Of a DNA stretch of 64,000 nucleotides, positions 48,270-57,044 are shown one piece after another. Numbering within the stretch: the stretch's first letter is position 1; every line of letters begins with the position of its first letter. Origin of the DNA: Polymorphobacter fuscus (GTDB lineage Bacteria > Pseudomonadota > Alphaproteobacteria > Sphingomonadales > Sphingomonadaceae). The stretch lies in assembly GCF_011927825.1 (NCBI RefSeq), contig NZ_JAATJI010000001.1:62001-126000 (forward strand). Reading direction: 5' to 3'. The notes beneath the pieces are model-generated. The model had not been told where the DNA came from, did not search any database, and was given only the letters and a program-made list of their open reading frames with translations. Made by a program: the position numbers and the translations under genes.

Positions 48270-48346
48270 CGGGGCGTAGCTCAGCCCGGTAGAGCGCTGC
48301 CTTCGGGAGGCAGAGGCCGGAGGTTCGAATCCTCTCGCCCCGACCA
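48270..48346 (+). tRNA. tRNA-Pro (anticodon CGG)
   Basis: 77 nt with encoded CCA. Acceptor arms CGGGGCG and CGCCCCG (48270-48276 / 48336-48342), D-arm GCTC/GAGC, anticodon stem CTGCC/GGCAG with the loop TTCGGGA (anticodon CGG at 48304-48306), 5-nt variable region, T-arm GGAGG-TTCGAAT-CCTCT, discriminator A. It lies in the divergent interval between acnA and the type II secretion operon. Confidence 0.97.
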
Positions 48347-48535
48347 TGCAGATTTTGCGCGCACTTCGATCACATGCCCGTTGCATTCGGCTCGCCGCGG
48401 ACGCCGGTTTGCACGATTGTCGTATAGGGTTGCGGCGGACGCGGCGCGGTGACAATTTCGCGAAACTGGCGCCGCTTTTTGTGTCGATCCACCACGCGAT
48501 TTGGGCCGGAGTTGGCTCGACCAGTCCGATCCAAT

Positions 48536-48553
48536 CTGTCACAAATTTGTCAT
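48536..48553 (+). promoter_or_regulatory. Pho box upstream of the type II secretion operon
   Basis: CTGTCACAAATTTGTCAT matches 16 of 18 positions of the PhoB consensus CTGTCATAWAWCTGTCAY, in the same orientation as gspC. It consists of two TGTCA half-sites spaced 11 bp. A -10-like TATAGG follows after eight bases (48562-48567), close to the 10-base spacing of the E. coli phoA promoter. gspC starts 45 bp after the box. The inference is PhoB-dependent activation under phosphate limitation. Confidence 0.65.
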
Positions 48554-48561
48554 CGGCGGTG

Positions 48562-48567
48562 TATAGG
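48562..48567 (+). promoter_or_regulatory. -10-like element of the gspC promoter
   Basis: TATAGG, eight bases after the Pho box; no good -35 hexamer is present, as expected where PhoB replaces -35 recognition. It would place the transcript start about 25 bases before gspC. Confidence 0.45.
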
Positions 48568-48598
48568 CAGCGCAGGCTGGTAAAAGGCCCGACCCTGA

Positions 48599-49408
48599 AT
48601 GCGATTGCAGTTTCAACGACCGGGCGCATGGTCGCCGATGGCGGTGTCGCGGGAACACGCCTTTGCCACGACAATTAACGTCCTCGAATGTCTCGTCCTT
48701 GGTGCTCTCGCGTGGCAGGTTGCACGTCTTGGCTGGACCATTGCAACGCCGGCGGCGTCGCTCGGGGACTGGACGCAGCCCGTCAATGTTCCCGGCGCGC
48801 CCGATCGGACCATTGTCGGCAGCTATGACCCGTTTTTCCGATCGGCGGTTGACGAGGGCAGCGCGGTATCGGACCTCGATCTTGTGCTGGCGGGCACGCG
48901 GGTCGATCAGGTCTCGGGCCGCGGCTCGGCGATCATCGGCACGCCCGATGGCGTCCAGTCGAGCTATGCAGTCGGTGAGCTGATCCAGCCGGGCGTGACG
49001 CTGACAGCGGTTGGCTTTGATTCCGTGACCATTTCGCGCGGCGGAACCACCGAACGGCTGTTTGTCGACCAGTCCGCCGGCGCAGCCCCCGTCACCATGC
49101 CGCAAGCCAGTGCGAGCAGCGGCGGCACGACGGACGAGGCGGGGGCGGCATTGGCAGCCGACGTCACCATCACGCCGCGCCGGGATGGGGCAACGATCAC
49201 CGGCTATGTGCTGACACCAAAGGGGTCCGGCGCCGCCTTTGCCGCGGCCGGCCTGCAACCGGGTGATGTGCTGGTCAGCGTCGATGGGGCCACGGTGACC
49301 AGCCTCAGGGATGTCGCGGGACTGTCCCAGCAACTTGCCGGCGGCGGAATCGACATCACGGTCGAGCGTAACGGCAGGCCGGCGACATTCCGGATCGGCG
49401 CCAAGTGA
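48599..49408 (+). CDS. gspC: Type II secretion inner-membrane protein GspC
   Basis: 269 residues. One membrane helix near the N-terminus ([20 protein letters not shown]) is followed by an HR domain ([31 protein letters not shown]) and a C-terminal PDZ domain (about 185-269, with [19 protein letters not shown]). GspC links the inner-membrane platform to the secretin and helps select substrates. The ATG at 48599 is used; an ATG at 48638 is possible. It is the first gene of a twelve-gene operon and overlaps gspD by 4 bp. Confidence 0.93.
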   Translation: MRLQFQRPGAWSPMAVSREHAFATTINVLECLVLGALAWQVARLGWTIATPAASLGDWTQPVNVPGAPDRTIVGSYDPFFRSAVDEGSAVSDLDLVLAGTRVDQVSGRGSAIIGTPDGVQSSYAVGELIQPGVTLTAVGFDSVTISRGGTTERLFVDQSAGAAPVTMPQASASSGGTTDEAGAALAADVTITPRRDGATITGYVLTPKGSGAAFAAAGLQPGDVLVSVDGATVTSLRDVAGLSQQLAGGGIDITVERNGRPATFRIGAK

Positions 49409-51516
49409 CGTTTCGCCGGGTCTGGCCGACCGCGGCGCGGTCGATGCGCCCGAAGCTCTGGGCAGCGGTTTCGCTGCTCACTGTCATGTCCATGGCCATT
49501 CCGGCCCATGCGCAGCAGACGATCAACCTGCGCGATGCCGATGTCCGCGCCTATATCCAGGACGTCGCCCGGGCGACCGGTCGCACCTTCATCATCGATC
49601 CACGGGTCCAGGGCAAGGTGTCCGTTGTCAGCGAACGTCCCCTGGGGCGTGACGCCTATTTCGAGCTGTTCCTGTCGACGCTGCGTGCCAATGGCCTGGT
49701 CGTCATTCCGGCATCGGGCGGCGCGTTCCGGGTGCAGCCCGCCGATGGCGCCGCGGCCCAGCCAGGGGGTTCGGGGTCGAGCCGCAACCGCTTTGTCACG
49801 CAGGTCTTCAGACTGAATTCGATCGATGCCGCTTCGGCCGCGGAGACGCTGCGGCCGTTGATCAGTCGCGAGGGCCAGGTCACGTCGAACCGGTCCGGCA
49901 ATGCCATCATCGTCGCCGATTATGCCGACAACGTGGCACGCGTTCGCAGCCTGCTGGGCCAGATCGACCGCGACCGACAGACGACACGCGTCGTTCCGCT
50001 GAAAAACGCCGGCGCGCGCGAGATTGCCGGCGCGCTCAACCAGCTTGGCGGGTCGGGGCCCGGTGGCGATCCGGCGGACGGTGGGGGTGCAGCCCGCGGC
50101 GGCGTGCAGGTCGTCGCGATCGACAGCTCCAATGCCGTGGCGTTGCGCGGGGATGCGGCGGCCGTTCAGAAAATGGCCGAAACCGTGCTTGACCTCGACC
50201 GGCGTGCCGCTGCCGGCGCCGATGTCCGGGTCATCTTCCTGGCGCATGCCGACGCCGAAAAGCTGCTGCCGGTCCTGCAACAGCTGGTCGGGCAGGCACC
50301 GACCACGACGGCGCCGACGGCCACGACGCCGAATACAGCGCAGCAACCTTTCGGCAACCGCCAGGCCAGCGTTTCGGCGTCGGCACCATCGGTGAGCGCC
50401 ACGCCGATCGCCGGCGCCACCATCGGCCGTGGGCAAGCTGTCATTGCGCGTTATGAGGGCGCCAATGCCATCATCATCTCGGCGCCCGGCGATGTGCAGC
50501 GCCAGCTCGGCGAGGTCATCCGTCAGCTCGATACGCGCCGCGAGCAGGTGCTGGTCGAAGCGATCATCGTGGAAATTTCCGATGTCGTGGCCAAGAAGCT
50601 GGGTGTGCAGTTCCTGCTGACCGGCACGGGTGGCAGCAATATCCCGTTTTCGGTCACCAATTATTCTAATGCCGTCCCCAACCTGCTGACGGTGGCCGGG
50701 GCCGTGGCAAGTGAAAAAACCGATCCGGGCTCGACACTTACCCAGACCCTTCGCGATGCGGCGGTTTCGACGCTGTTGAGCGCGACCGGGGGATCCTTCG
50801 GTCTCGGCGGCAAGCTCGGCAACAATGCCATTTTCGGCTTTGTCATCAATGCCGTGAAGTCGGACACCAATTCCAACGTGCTGTCGACGCCATCGATCAT
50901 GACGCTCGACAACCAGCAGGCGAAGATCCTGGTCGGCCAGGAGATCCCGATTTCGACGGGGGAATCGCTGTCGAGCAATTTCGACAACGCGTTTCGCACC
51001 ATTCAGCGCCAGAATGTCGGTATCCAGCTCGATGTGAAGCCACAGATCAACGCCGGTGGCACGATCAAGCTGGCGTTGCGGCAGGAAGTCAGCTCGATCG
51101 CCGGGCCGGTGTCGTCGACTTCGAGCGAATTGATCCTCAACAAGCGCGAATTGTCGACCACTGTTACGGTCGACGATGGCCAGATCATCGCGCTCGGCGG
51201 GCTGATCGACGACAATGAGCGCCGGACGATCGAGAAGGTGCCGCTGCTCGGCGATATTCCGGGGCTTGGCGTATTGTTCCGGTCGAAATCGCGCAGCCGC
51301 ACCAAGACCAATCTGATGGTGTTCATCCGGCCGACGATCGTGCGATCGGCGCCGGATGCCCAGCGCCTGGCGGCAGAGCGCTACAATTACATGCGCGACG
51401 CGGAACTGGCGCAAAATGGCGGCAACCCGTCGGAAACGACGTCCCTCGATTCGATGGTGCGCGACTATCTGCACACGGCGCCGCCGGCATTGCCCGCGCC
51501 GACGGTGCCCCGATGA
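49405..51516 (+). CDS. gspD: Type II secretion secretin GspD
   Basis: 703 residues from a GTG inside the gspC stop overlap. A signal peptide (AVSLLTVMSMAIPAHAQQ) precedes the N0 domain (NLRDADVRAYIQDVARATG), N1-N3 domains with a low-complexity Gly/Thr/Pro insert around 235-320, and the secretin domain with VLVEAIIVEISDVVAKKLG, the QEIPISTGE segment and LIDDNERRT-VPLLGDIPGLG. It forms the outer-membrane channel. No separate pilotin gene (gspS) is seen in the operon. Confidence 0.96.
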   Translation: MTFRRVWPTAARSMRPKLWAAVSLLTVMSMAIPAHAQQTINLRDADVRAYIQDVARATGRTFIIDPRVQGKVSVVSERPLGRDAYFELFLSTLRANGLVVIPASGGAFRVQPADGAAAQPGGSGSSRNRFVTQVFRLNSIDAASAAETLRPLISREGQVTSNRSGNAIIVADYADNVARVRSLLGQIDRDRQTTRVVPLKNAGAREIAGALNQLGGSGPGGDPADGGGAARGGVQVVAIDSSNAVALRGDAAAVQKMAETVLDLDRRAAAGADVRVIFLAHADAEKLLPVLQQLVGQAPTTTAPTATTPNTAQQPFGNRQASVSASAPSVSATPIAGATIGRGQAVIARYEGANAIIISAPGDVQRQLGEVIRQLDTRREQVLVEAIIVEISDVVAKKLGVQFLLTGTGGSNIPFSVTNYSNAVPNLLTVAGAVASEKTDPGSTLTQTLRDAAVSTLLSATGGSFGLGGKLGNNAIFGFVINAVKSDTNSNVLSTPSIMTLDNQQAKILVGQEIPISTGESLSSNFDNAFRTIQRQNVGIQLDVKPQINAGGTIKLALRQEVSSIAGPVSSTSSELILNKRELSTTVTVDDGQIIALGGLIDDNERRTIEKVPLLGDIPGLGVLFRSKSRSRTKTNLMVFIRPTIVRSAPDAQRLAAERYNYMRDAELAQNGGNPSETTSLDSMVRDYLHTAPPALPAPTVPR

Positions 51517-53000
51517 CCATGGTCGTCGCGCCCGAAGCCGAGGTTCCGGTCTTGCCTTACGGGTTCGCCAAGCGCTTCGGCGTGGTCATCACCGGAAATG
51601 ATGATGCCGCAATCCATGTCGGGCTGCGCAAGGGTGACGACCCGCGCGTCCTCGCCGAGGTCCGGCGGCTTGTCGGTCGACCGCTCGCGGTGGAAATCGT
51701 CGAGGCTCCGAGTTTCGACCGCCTGTTGTCGGGCAATTATGCACTGGGAGGCTTTACCGGCGGCGCGATCGACAGCGGCGACGAGCTTGGCCTGCTGGTC
51801 GACAACATCCCGTCGGCTGACGACCTTCTCGACACCCAGGACGATGCCCCGATCATTCGGCTCATCAACGGCCTGATCGCCGAGGCCGCGCGCCAGAATG
51901 TGTCCGATATCCATATCGAGCCCTATGAGACGGCGCTGATCGTCCGGATGCGTGCCGATGGCCAGTTGACCGAACGGCACCGGCTGCCGGCCAATGTCGC
52001 CGGCATGGTGGTCAGCCGGATCAAGGTGATGGCGCGGCTCGATATTGCCGAGCGGCGCTTGCCGCAGGATGGCCGCATCGGCCTGACGCTGGGCGGCAAG
52101 AGCCTCGATGTCCGGGTGTCCACGCTGCCGTCGCGCGCCGGCGAACGCGTCGTGCTGCGCCTTCTCGACAAGGAAAATGCCGGGATCGACCTCGATGCGC
52201 TCGGCATGCCGGCGGCGATCGACCGGGTGTTCCGCAATGCCCTGGCGGAGCCGAACGGCATCGTCCTGGTCACGGGACCGACCGGCTCGGGCAAGACCAC
52301 GACGCTTTACGCCGGCTTGCGGCTGCTCAACGACGGCAGCCGCAACATCCTGACCGTCGAGGACCCGGTGGAATATGCCGTCGACGGGATCGGCCAGACG
52401 CAGGTCAACCCAAAGGTCGGCCTGTCGTTCGCGACCGGGCTGCGGGCCATCCTGCGCCAGGACCCCGACACCGTCATGGTCGGCGAAATCCGCGATTCCG
52501 AAACCGCGGAAATCGCCATCCAGGCCTCGCTGACCGGCCATCTGGTCCTGTCGTCGGTCCATACCAACGACGCCGCCGGCGCCATCACCCGCCTGCGCGA
52601 CATGGGGATCGAACCGTTTCTACTGGCGTCCACCCTGCGCGCCGTTGTTGCCCAGCGGCTGGTCCGCCGTCTCTGCCGCGATTGCGCCGTGCCGCACCCT
52701 GCAACGGCCGCCGAGGCGGCGTTGATCGGCATTGCCGAAGCCGCGATCATCTGGTCGGCGGCAGGCTGCCCTGCCTGTTCGAACAGCGGCTATCGCGGGC
52801 GGCTCGGCGTCTTCGAGGCGATCCGCATCACGGACGAGATCCGGCGCCTCATCCTCGACGGTGGCGATGAAAGTGCGATCATGGCGCAGGCCTTTGCCGG
52901 CGCGCCGGCCTTGTCGGGCGCGGCGCGGGCGCTGGTGATCGCCGGCGTGACGACGGCCGAGGAATCGGTCCGCGTCATGCGGAGCGGCGGCGATGCCTGA
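51513..53000 (+). CDS. gspE: Type II secretion ATPase GspE
   Basis: 495 residues. Walker A GPTGSGKT (255-262), an Asp box with ILTVEDPVEY, Walker B VMVGEIRDSETA and the His box LSSVHTNDA identify the assembly ATPase. A zinc-binding loop with Cys388/Cys391 and Cys419/Cys422 is intact, as in T2SS ATPases. It drives pseudopilus assembly from the cytoplasm. Start and stop overlap gspD by 4 bp and gspF by 8 bp. Confidence 0.97.
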   Translation: MTMVVAPEAEVPVLPYGFAKRFGVVITGNDDAAIHVGLRKGDDPRVLAEVRRLVGRPLAVEIVEAPSFDRLLSGNYALGGFTGGAIDSGDELGLLVDNIPSADDLLDTQDDAPIIRLINGLIAEAARQNVSDIHIEPYETALIVRMRADGQLTERHRLPANVAGMVVSRIKVMARLDIAERRLPQDGRIGLTLGGKSLDVRVSTLPSRAGERVVLRLLDKENAGIDLDALGMPAAIDRVFRNALAEPNGIVLVTGPTGSGKTTTLYAGLRLLNDGSRNILTVEDPVEYAVDGIGQTQVNPKVGLSFATGLRAILRQDPDTVMVGEIRDSETAEIAIQASLTGHLVLSSVHTNDAAGAITRLRDMGIEPFLLASTLRAVVAQRLVRRLCRDCAVPHPATAAEAALIGIAEAAIIWSAAGCPACSNSGYRGRLGVFEAIRITDEIRRLILDGGDESAIMAQAFAGAPALSGAARALVIAGVTTAEESVRVMRSGGDA

Positions 53001-54207
53001 CTATCAATATAGTGCCATCGATACGGCCGGGCGGTTGCGCCATGGCCGGGTGACGGCGGGGGACGATGACGCGGCGCGATCGGCGCTGCTGCGCCAGAAG
53101 CTGTTTGCAACCCGCCTCCAGCCTGCCGGCCCCAGCGCCGCGGCGCCGCGCCAGCCGGGCGGGTCGCGGCGTAAGCTCAGCCCCAAGCAGTTGACGCTGT
53201 TCACCCGGCAGGTCGCGACGTTGGTCCAGGTCGCACCGCTTGAAGAAGCGATCCGCACCATCGTTCGCCAGACCGAACAGCCGCATGTCCAGCAGATCCT
53301 CGAACGGGTGCACGCGGGCATTGTCGAAGGGCGACCGTTGTCGGCCGCAATGGCGCTGGCACCCAACAGCTTTCCGCCGCTGTACCGTGCGATGGTCGCC
53401 GCCGGCGAAAGCTCGAGCTCGCTGCCCGAAATCCTCGAACGGCTGGCGATGCTGCAGGAACGGCAGGCGACGGTGCGCGGCAAGGTCATGGCCGCGGTCG
53501 CCTATCCGGCGGCATTGGCGGTGGTCGCCGTTGCCGTCGTGATCGCCTTGATGGTCTTTGTGGTTCCCAAGGTCGTTGCCCAGTTCGAGGATATCGGCCA
53601 GCAGCTGCCGCTGCTGACGCGGATCGTTATTGCGCTGTCGGATTTCCTGTCGGGCTGGTGGTGGGCGCTTTTGCTGTTCGTTGCCGGCGCCGGGCTGGCC
53701 TTTGCCCGCCTGATGCGCGACGAGGTATTCCGGCTGCGCTTCGACACCTGGCTGCTTGGCCTGCCGCTGATCGGGCGTCTGTTGCGTGACCTTCATGCCG
53801 CCCGGCTTGCCCGCACGCTGGCGACGATGGTCGCCAGCCGGCTGCCGCTGATCGAAGGCCTGGCGTTGACCACCCCGACGATCAACAACCGCGCCTTGCG
53901 GCAAGCATCGCAGGACATGGTGGTGGCGATCCGCGAAGGCGGCAGCCTGTCGGTGGCGCTGCGCCGCAGCGGCCTGTTTCCACCGTTGCTGGTCTATATG
54001 GCCGCCGGCGGCGAGACGTCCGGACGGCTCGACCTGATGCTCGAACGCGCCGCCGATTATCTGGAACGCGAGTTCGACACCTTCACGGCGACGGCATTGT
54101 CGCTGCTCGAACCCGGCGTCATAATCCTGATGGGCGGCATCGTCGCGGCAATCGTCCTGTCGATCCTGCTTCCCATCCTGCAACTCGACACATTGGCAGC
54201 ACAGTGA
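52993..54207 (+). CDS. gspF: Type II secretion platform protein GspF
   Basis: 404 residues with two GspF domains and three membrane helices (near AVAYPAALAVVAVAVVIALMVFVV, WWWALLLFVAGAGLAF, and the C-terminal PGVIILMGGIVAAIVLSILLP; each given only in part). Family marks are LFTRQVATLVQV, GESSSSLPEILERLA and the repeated GGETSGRLDLMLERAADYLE. It is the inner-membrane platform for the ATPase. The last four bases overlap gspG. Confidence 0.96.
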   Translation: MPDYQYSAIDTAGRLRHGRVTAGDDDAARSALLRQKLFATRLQPAGPSAAAPRQPGGSRRKLSPKQLTLFTRQVATLVQVAPLEEAIRTIVRQTEQPHVQQILERVHAGIVEGRPLSAAMALAPNSFPPLYRAMVAAGESSSSLPEILERLAMLQERQATVRGKVMAAVAYPAALAVVAVAVVIALMVFVVPKVVAQFEDIGQQLPLLTRIVIALSDFLSGWWWALLLFVAGAGLAFARLMRDEVFRLRFDTWLLGLPLIGRLLRDLHAARLARTLATMVASRLPLIEGLALTTPTINNRALRQASQDMVVAIREGGSLSVALRRSGLFPPLLVYMAAGGETSGRLDLMLERAADYLEREFDTFTATALSLLEPGVIILMGGIVAAIVLSILLPILQLDTLAAQ

Positions 54208-54644
54208 GACCCCGGATGCACCCAGGATCGGACGAAGAAGGCTTTACGCTGGTCGAACTGATGGTCGTCATCGTCATCATCGGCCTGCTGGCGACGGTGG
54301 TCATCGTCAATGTGCTGCCGACGCGCGACAAGGCGATGCAGGAAAAGGCGCGCGCCGACATCGCGTTGATCGAGCAGGGCCTCGAAATGTACCGGCTCGA
54401 CAATTTCAACTATCCCGCCGCGACACAGGGGCTGGCGGCGCTGCGCTCGGCGCCGGCCGATCTTGCCCAGCCCGAGCGTTATCGCCAGGGCGGCTATCTG
54501 AAACGGCTGCCGGACGATCCGTGGGGGAAGCCCTATCAATATGCCAACCCTGGGACCCATGGCGCCATCGACGTCTATTCGCTTGGTGCCGACGGCGCAC
54601 CGGGAGGGACCGCCAACGATGCCGACATCGGCAACTGGCGCTGA
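54204..54644 (+). CDS. gspG: Major pseudopilin GspG
   Basis: 146 residues from a GTG at 54204; an ATG at 54216 would shorten it by four residues. The prepilin leader ends EEG-FTLVELMVVIVIIGLLA, with Gly before the cleavage site and Glu at position 5 of the mature protein. The body has the GspG calcium-binding C-terminus (LGADGAPGGTANDADIGNW) and WGKPYQYANPG. It forms the shaft of the pseudopilus. The prepilin peptidase is not in this operon. Confidence 0.96.
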   Translation: MRPRMHPGSDEEGFTLVELMVVIVIIGLLATVVIVNVLPTRDKAMQEKARADIALIEQGLEMYRLDNFNYPAATQGLAALRSAPADLAQPERYRQGGYLKRLPDDPWGKPYQYANPGTHGAIDVYSLGADGAPGGTANDADIGNWR

Positions 54645-55104
54645 CCGGGCAGGAACACCGTCCCCGCGCCGGGATGGGTTCACGCTGGTCGAGCTGATGG
54701 TCGTGCTGGTCATCATCGGCCTGGCCGCGGCGACGGTCGTCGTCGCCATTCCCGACCAGCAGGCGCGGCTTGCCGACGATGCCGATGCCTTTGCCGCGCG
54801 GCTGGTCGCGGCGCGTGACCTGTCGATCGTTTCGGGGCGTGATATTGCCGTCGAGGTCGATGCCGTTGGCTATCGCTTCGCACAGCGCCGCGTGGACGGG
54901 TGGCAGCCTGCCGCCGCCAAGGCCCTGCAGGCGCGTCTGTGGGGCACAGGCACAGCCGTGCAGACCCGCATCGACAATGGTGACAGGCTGGTCTTCGACA
55001 CCACCGGCCTTGCAACCCCGGCGCTCGTCACGCTGCAGCGCGGCCGCGGCCGCGCCAGCATCGCCGTCGATGCCGCAGGAGCGGTGCATGTCGATGCACG
55101 CTGA
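54619..55104 (+). CDS. gspH: Minor pseudopilin GspH
   Basis: 161 residues from the ATG at 54619, which overlaps the gspG 3' end by 26 bp. The prepilin leader ends RRDG-FTLVELMVVLVIIGLAA with Glu5. The rest is a short beta-rich globular domain with ARDLSIVSGRDIAVEVDAVG. The start assignment is less certain than for other genes; a later in-frame GTG could also work. Confidence 0.85.
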   Translation: MPTSATGADRAGTPSPRRDGFTLVELMVVLVIIGLAAATVVVAIPDQQARLADDADAFAARLVAARDLSIVSGRDIAVEVDAVGYRFAQRRVDGWQPAAAKALQARLWGTGTAVQTRIDNGDRLVFDTTGLATPALVTLQRGRGRASIAVDAAGAVHVDAR

Positions 55105-55474
55105 CATCGCAATGCCCGCGCGCGAAGGCGGCTTCACGTTGATCGAAGTGCTCGTCGCGCTCGCCATCTTCAGCCTGGCGGCGCTGGCGCTGTTGCGACT
55201 GCAGGGTGCGGCGCTGAGCACCACGGCGCGGCTGGACGAGCGCGCGCTTGCCGGCGTGGTGGCCCAGAACCGGGCCATCGAGGCGATGATCGCGCCACAG
55301 CCACCGGGCTTTGGCGCCACCGCCGGCGAGGAAGCCAATGGCGGGCGCGTCTGGCGGTGGGCGCAAACAGTCGCGCGCAGCCCCGACGTGCGCCTGCAGC
55401 AGATCGAGATCAAGGTTATGACGCCCGACGGCAGCGTGGCCGCCACGCGCACGGTGGTGCGACGCGCGTCATGA
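55088..55474 (+). CDS. gspI: Minor pseudopilin GspI
   Basis: 128 residues from the ATG at 55088; an ATG at 55094 is the alternative. The prepilin leader is REGG-FTLIEVLVALAIFSLAA with Glu5. It overlaps gspH by 17 bp and gspJ by 4 bp. GspI nucleates the pseudopilus tip with GspJ and GspK. Visible features include the Arg-rich LDERALAGVVAQNRAIEAM helix and a C-terminal strand pattern. Confidence 0.88.
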   Translation: MSMHADIAMPAREGGFTLIEVLVALAIFSLAALALLRLQGAALSTTARLDERALAGVVAQNRAIEAMIAPQPPGFGATAGEEANGGRVWRWAQTVARSPDVRLQQIEIKVMTPDGSVAATRTVVRRAS

Positions 55475-56055
55475 GAACGGCCGGTTTCACGCTTGTGGAA
55501 ATGCTCATCGCTTTGTCGATCTTTGCATTGCTGTCGATCGGCGGCGTTTCGTTGCTGTCGTTCAGCATCGATTCGCGCCAGCGCACCACCGAGCGGCTGG
55601 ACAGCTTGGCCAGTGTGGTGCGCACGCGATCGCTGCTGACCGCCGACCTCGCCCAGGCGACGCCGCGAACCTGGCGTGACGAGTCGGGTCTGCGCCGGCC
55701 GGCCTTTGCCGGCAACAGCGGCGAGGCGGCGTTGCAACTGGTGCGTGGCGGCTGGGCGAATGACGGCGCGGCGCCGCGATCGTCGTTGCAGCGCGTCGCC
55801 TATCGCCTCGACGGGGACCGGCTGGTGCGAACGGCGGCGCCGATGGTCGACGGGACGGCGGAATCGCCCCCGGCCGTCCTGCTGACCGGCGTGACGTCGC
55901 TGAAGATGCGCTTCCACGCCGGCGGCGAATGGCGCGACGACTGGCAGCCGGTCACCGACGACGCCCTGCCGGACGCGGTCGAAGTGACTGTCGCTTCGGC
56001 GGCGATCCCGCCGCTGCGGCAGGTTTTTCTGGTCGGACCCGGCCCTGCGGCATGA
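55471..56055 (+). CDS. gspJ: Minor pseudopilin GspJ
   Basis: 194 residues. The leader is very short (MRTAG) before FTLVEMLIALSIFALLS, with Glu5. The body shows LLTADLAQATPRTWRDESG and ALQLVRGGWAND, typical of GspJ, and ends in a beta strand (PDAVEVTVAS). It forms the tip complex with GspI and GspK. It overlaps gspI and gspK by 4 bp each. Confidence 0.93.
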   Translation: MRTAGFTLVEMLIALSIFALLSIGGVSLLSFSIDSRQRTTERLDSLASVVRTRSLLTADLAQATPRTWRDESGLRRPAFAGNSGEAALQLVRGGWANDGAAPRSSLQRVAYRLDGDRLVRTAAPMVDGTAESPPAVLLTGVTSLKMRFHAGGEWRDDWQPVTDDALPDAVEVTVASAAIPPLRQVFLVGPGPAA

Positions 56056-57044
56056 CCGGACCGATCGAACCCGCAGCGCATGAGCGCGGTGCCGCCTTGT
56101 TGACGGTGCTGATCCTCGTCAGCGTCTTGGGCGCGCTGGCGGTGGTGGTGTTCGACCGGTTGCGACTGGCGACCATGCTGGCGTCGAACCATGCCGGCAT
56201 CGAGGACGCCCGCAGTTTTTCGGCGATCGCCGAGGCGCTCGTGGCAATGAAGATCGAGGATCTGGTCACCGCCAGTCCCGGGCGCACGACGTTGGTCGGC
56301 GGCTGGCAGGGGCGCGCGACGGTCATCCCGCTGCCGTCGGGGAGCGCCGAAATTCGCGTGCGCGACGGTGCCAATTGCTTCAACCTGAACAGCCTCGTCA
56401 TGGACAGTCGCGATGCCCGCGCGTCCCGGCCGCCGGCCATCGACCAGCTCGCCCGATTGATGATGGTCCTCGATGTGCCGGACAGCGAGGCCCGGCGCAT
56501 CGCCGCGGCGACAGCGGACTGGATCGACAGCGACGGCGACGCCAATCCGGAGGGCGCCGAGGACAGCGTTTATGCCCGGGGGTCACCCGCCTATCGCACC
56601 GGCAACACGTTGATGACCGATGCCAGTGAATGGCGTGCGGTGACGGGCGTGACGCCGGCGCTGTACGCGCGGTTGCGCCCGTTGCTTTGCGCCTTGCCGG
56701 TTGCCGAGATTTCACCCTTGAATGTCAACACGCTCACCCCCGACCAGGCGCCGCTGCTGGCGATGCTGTTTCCCGGCACGCTGAGCGTTGCCGCCGCCCG
56801 CCGCGTCATCGCCGCCCGGCCGGCCGCAGGCTGGGGCGAGATGGCGTCGTTCTGGAACACGCCGGCGCTGCAGGGCGTCGTGCCATCCGGCGAGGGCCGG
56901 CGGCAGCCCGGCGTGCAGACGTCCTGGTTCGCGGTCGACATGCAGATCCTCGCGGGGGATGGCGAATTGCGCGAAACGGCGCTGTTCGATGCCCGACAAT
57001 CGCCGGTGAAGCTCGCCCGCCGCCGCTGGACCGCCGACGAATGA
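56052..57044 (+). CDS. gspK: Minor pseudopilin GspK
   Basis: 330 residues. The N-terminal helix (HERGAALLTVLILVSVLGALA) follows a leader ending in G; position 5 of the mature protein is Leu rather than Glu, as is usual for GspK. The body has CFNLNSL, DWIDSDGDANPEGAEDSVY (a calcium-binding loop) and the SAM-like segment with PLNVNTLTPDQAPLLAML. GspK caps the pseudopilus. It overlaps gspJ and gspL by 4 bp. Confidence 0.95.
   Translation: MTGPIEPAAHERGAALLTVLILVSVLGALAVVVFDRLRLATMLASNHAGIEDARSFSAIAEALVAMKIEDLVTASPGRTTLVGGWQGRATVIPLPSGSAEIRVRDGANCFNLNSLVMDSRDARASRPPAIDQLARLMMVLDVPDSEARRIAAATADWIDSDGDANPEGAEDSVYARGSPAYRTGNTLMTDASEWRAVTGVTPALYARLRPLLCALPVAEISPLNVNTLTPDQAPLLAMLFPGTLSVAAARRVIAARPAAGWGEMASFWNTPALQGVVPSGEGRRQPGVQTSWFAVDMQILAGDGELRETALFDARQSPVKLARRRWTADE

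Noticed and set aside
48129-48674. Upstream extension of acnA to a start at 48674
   Set aside because: It would translate through tRNA-Pro and the Pho box. The ATG at 48128 gives the normal AcnA start.
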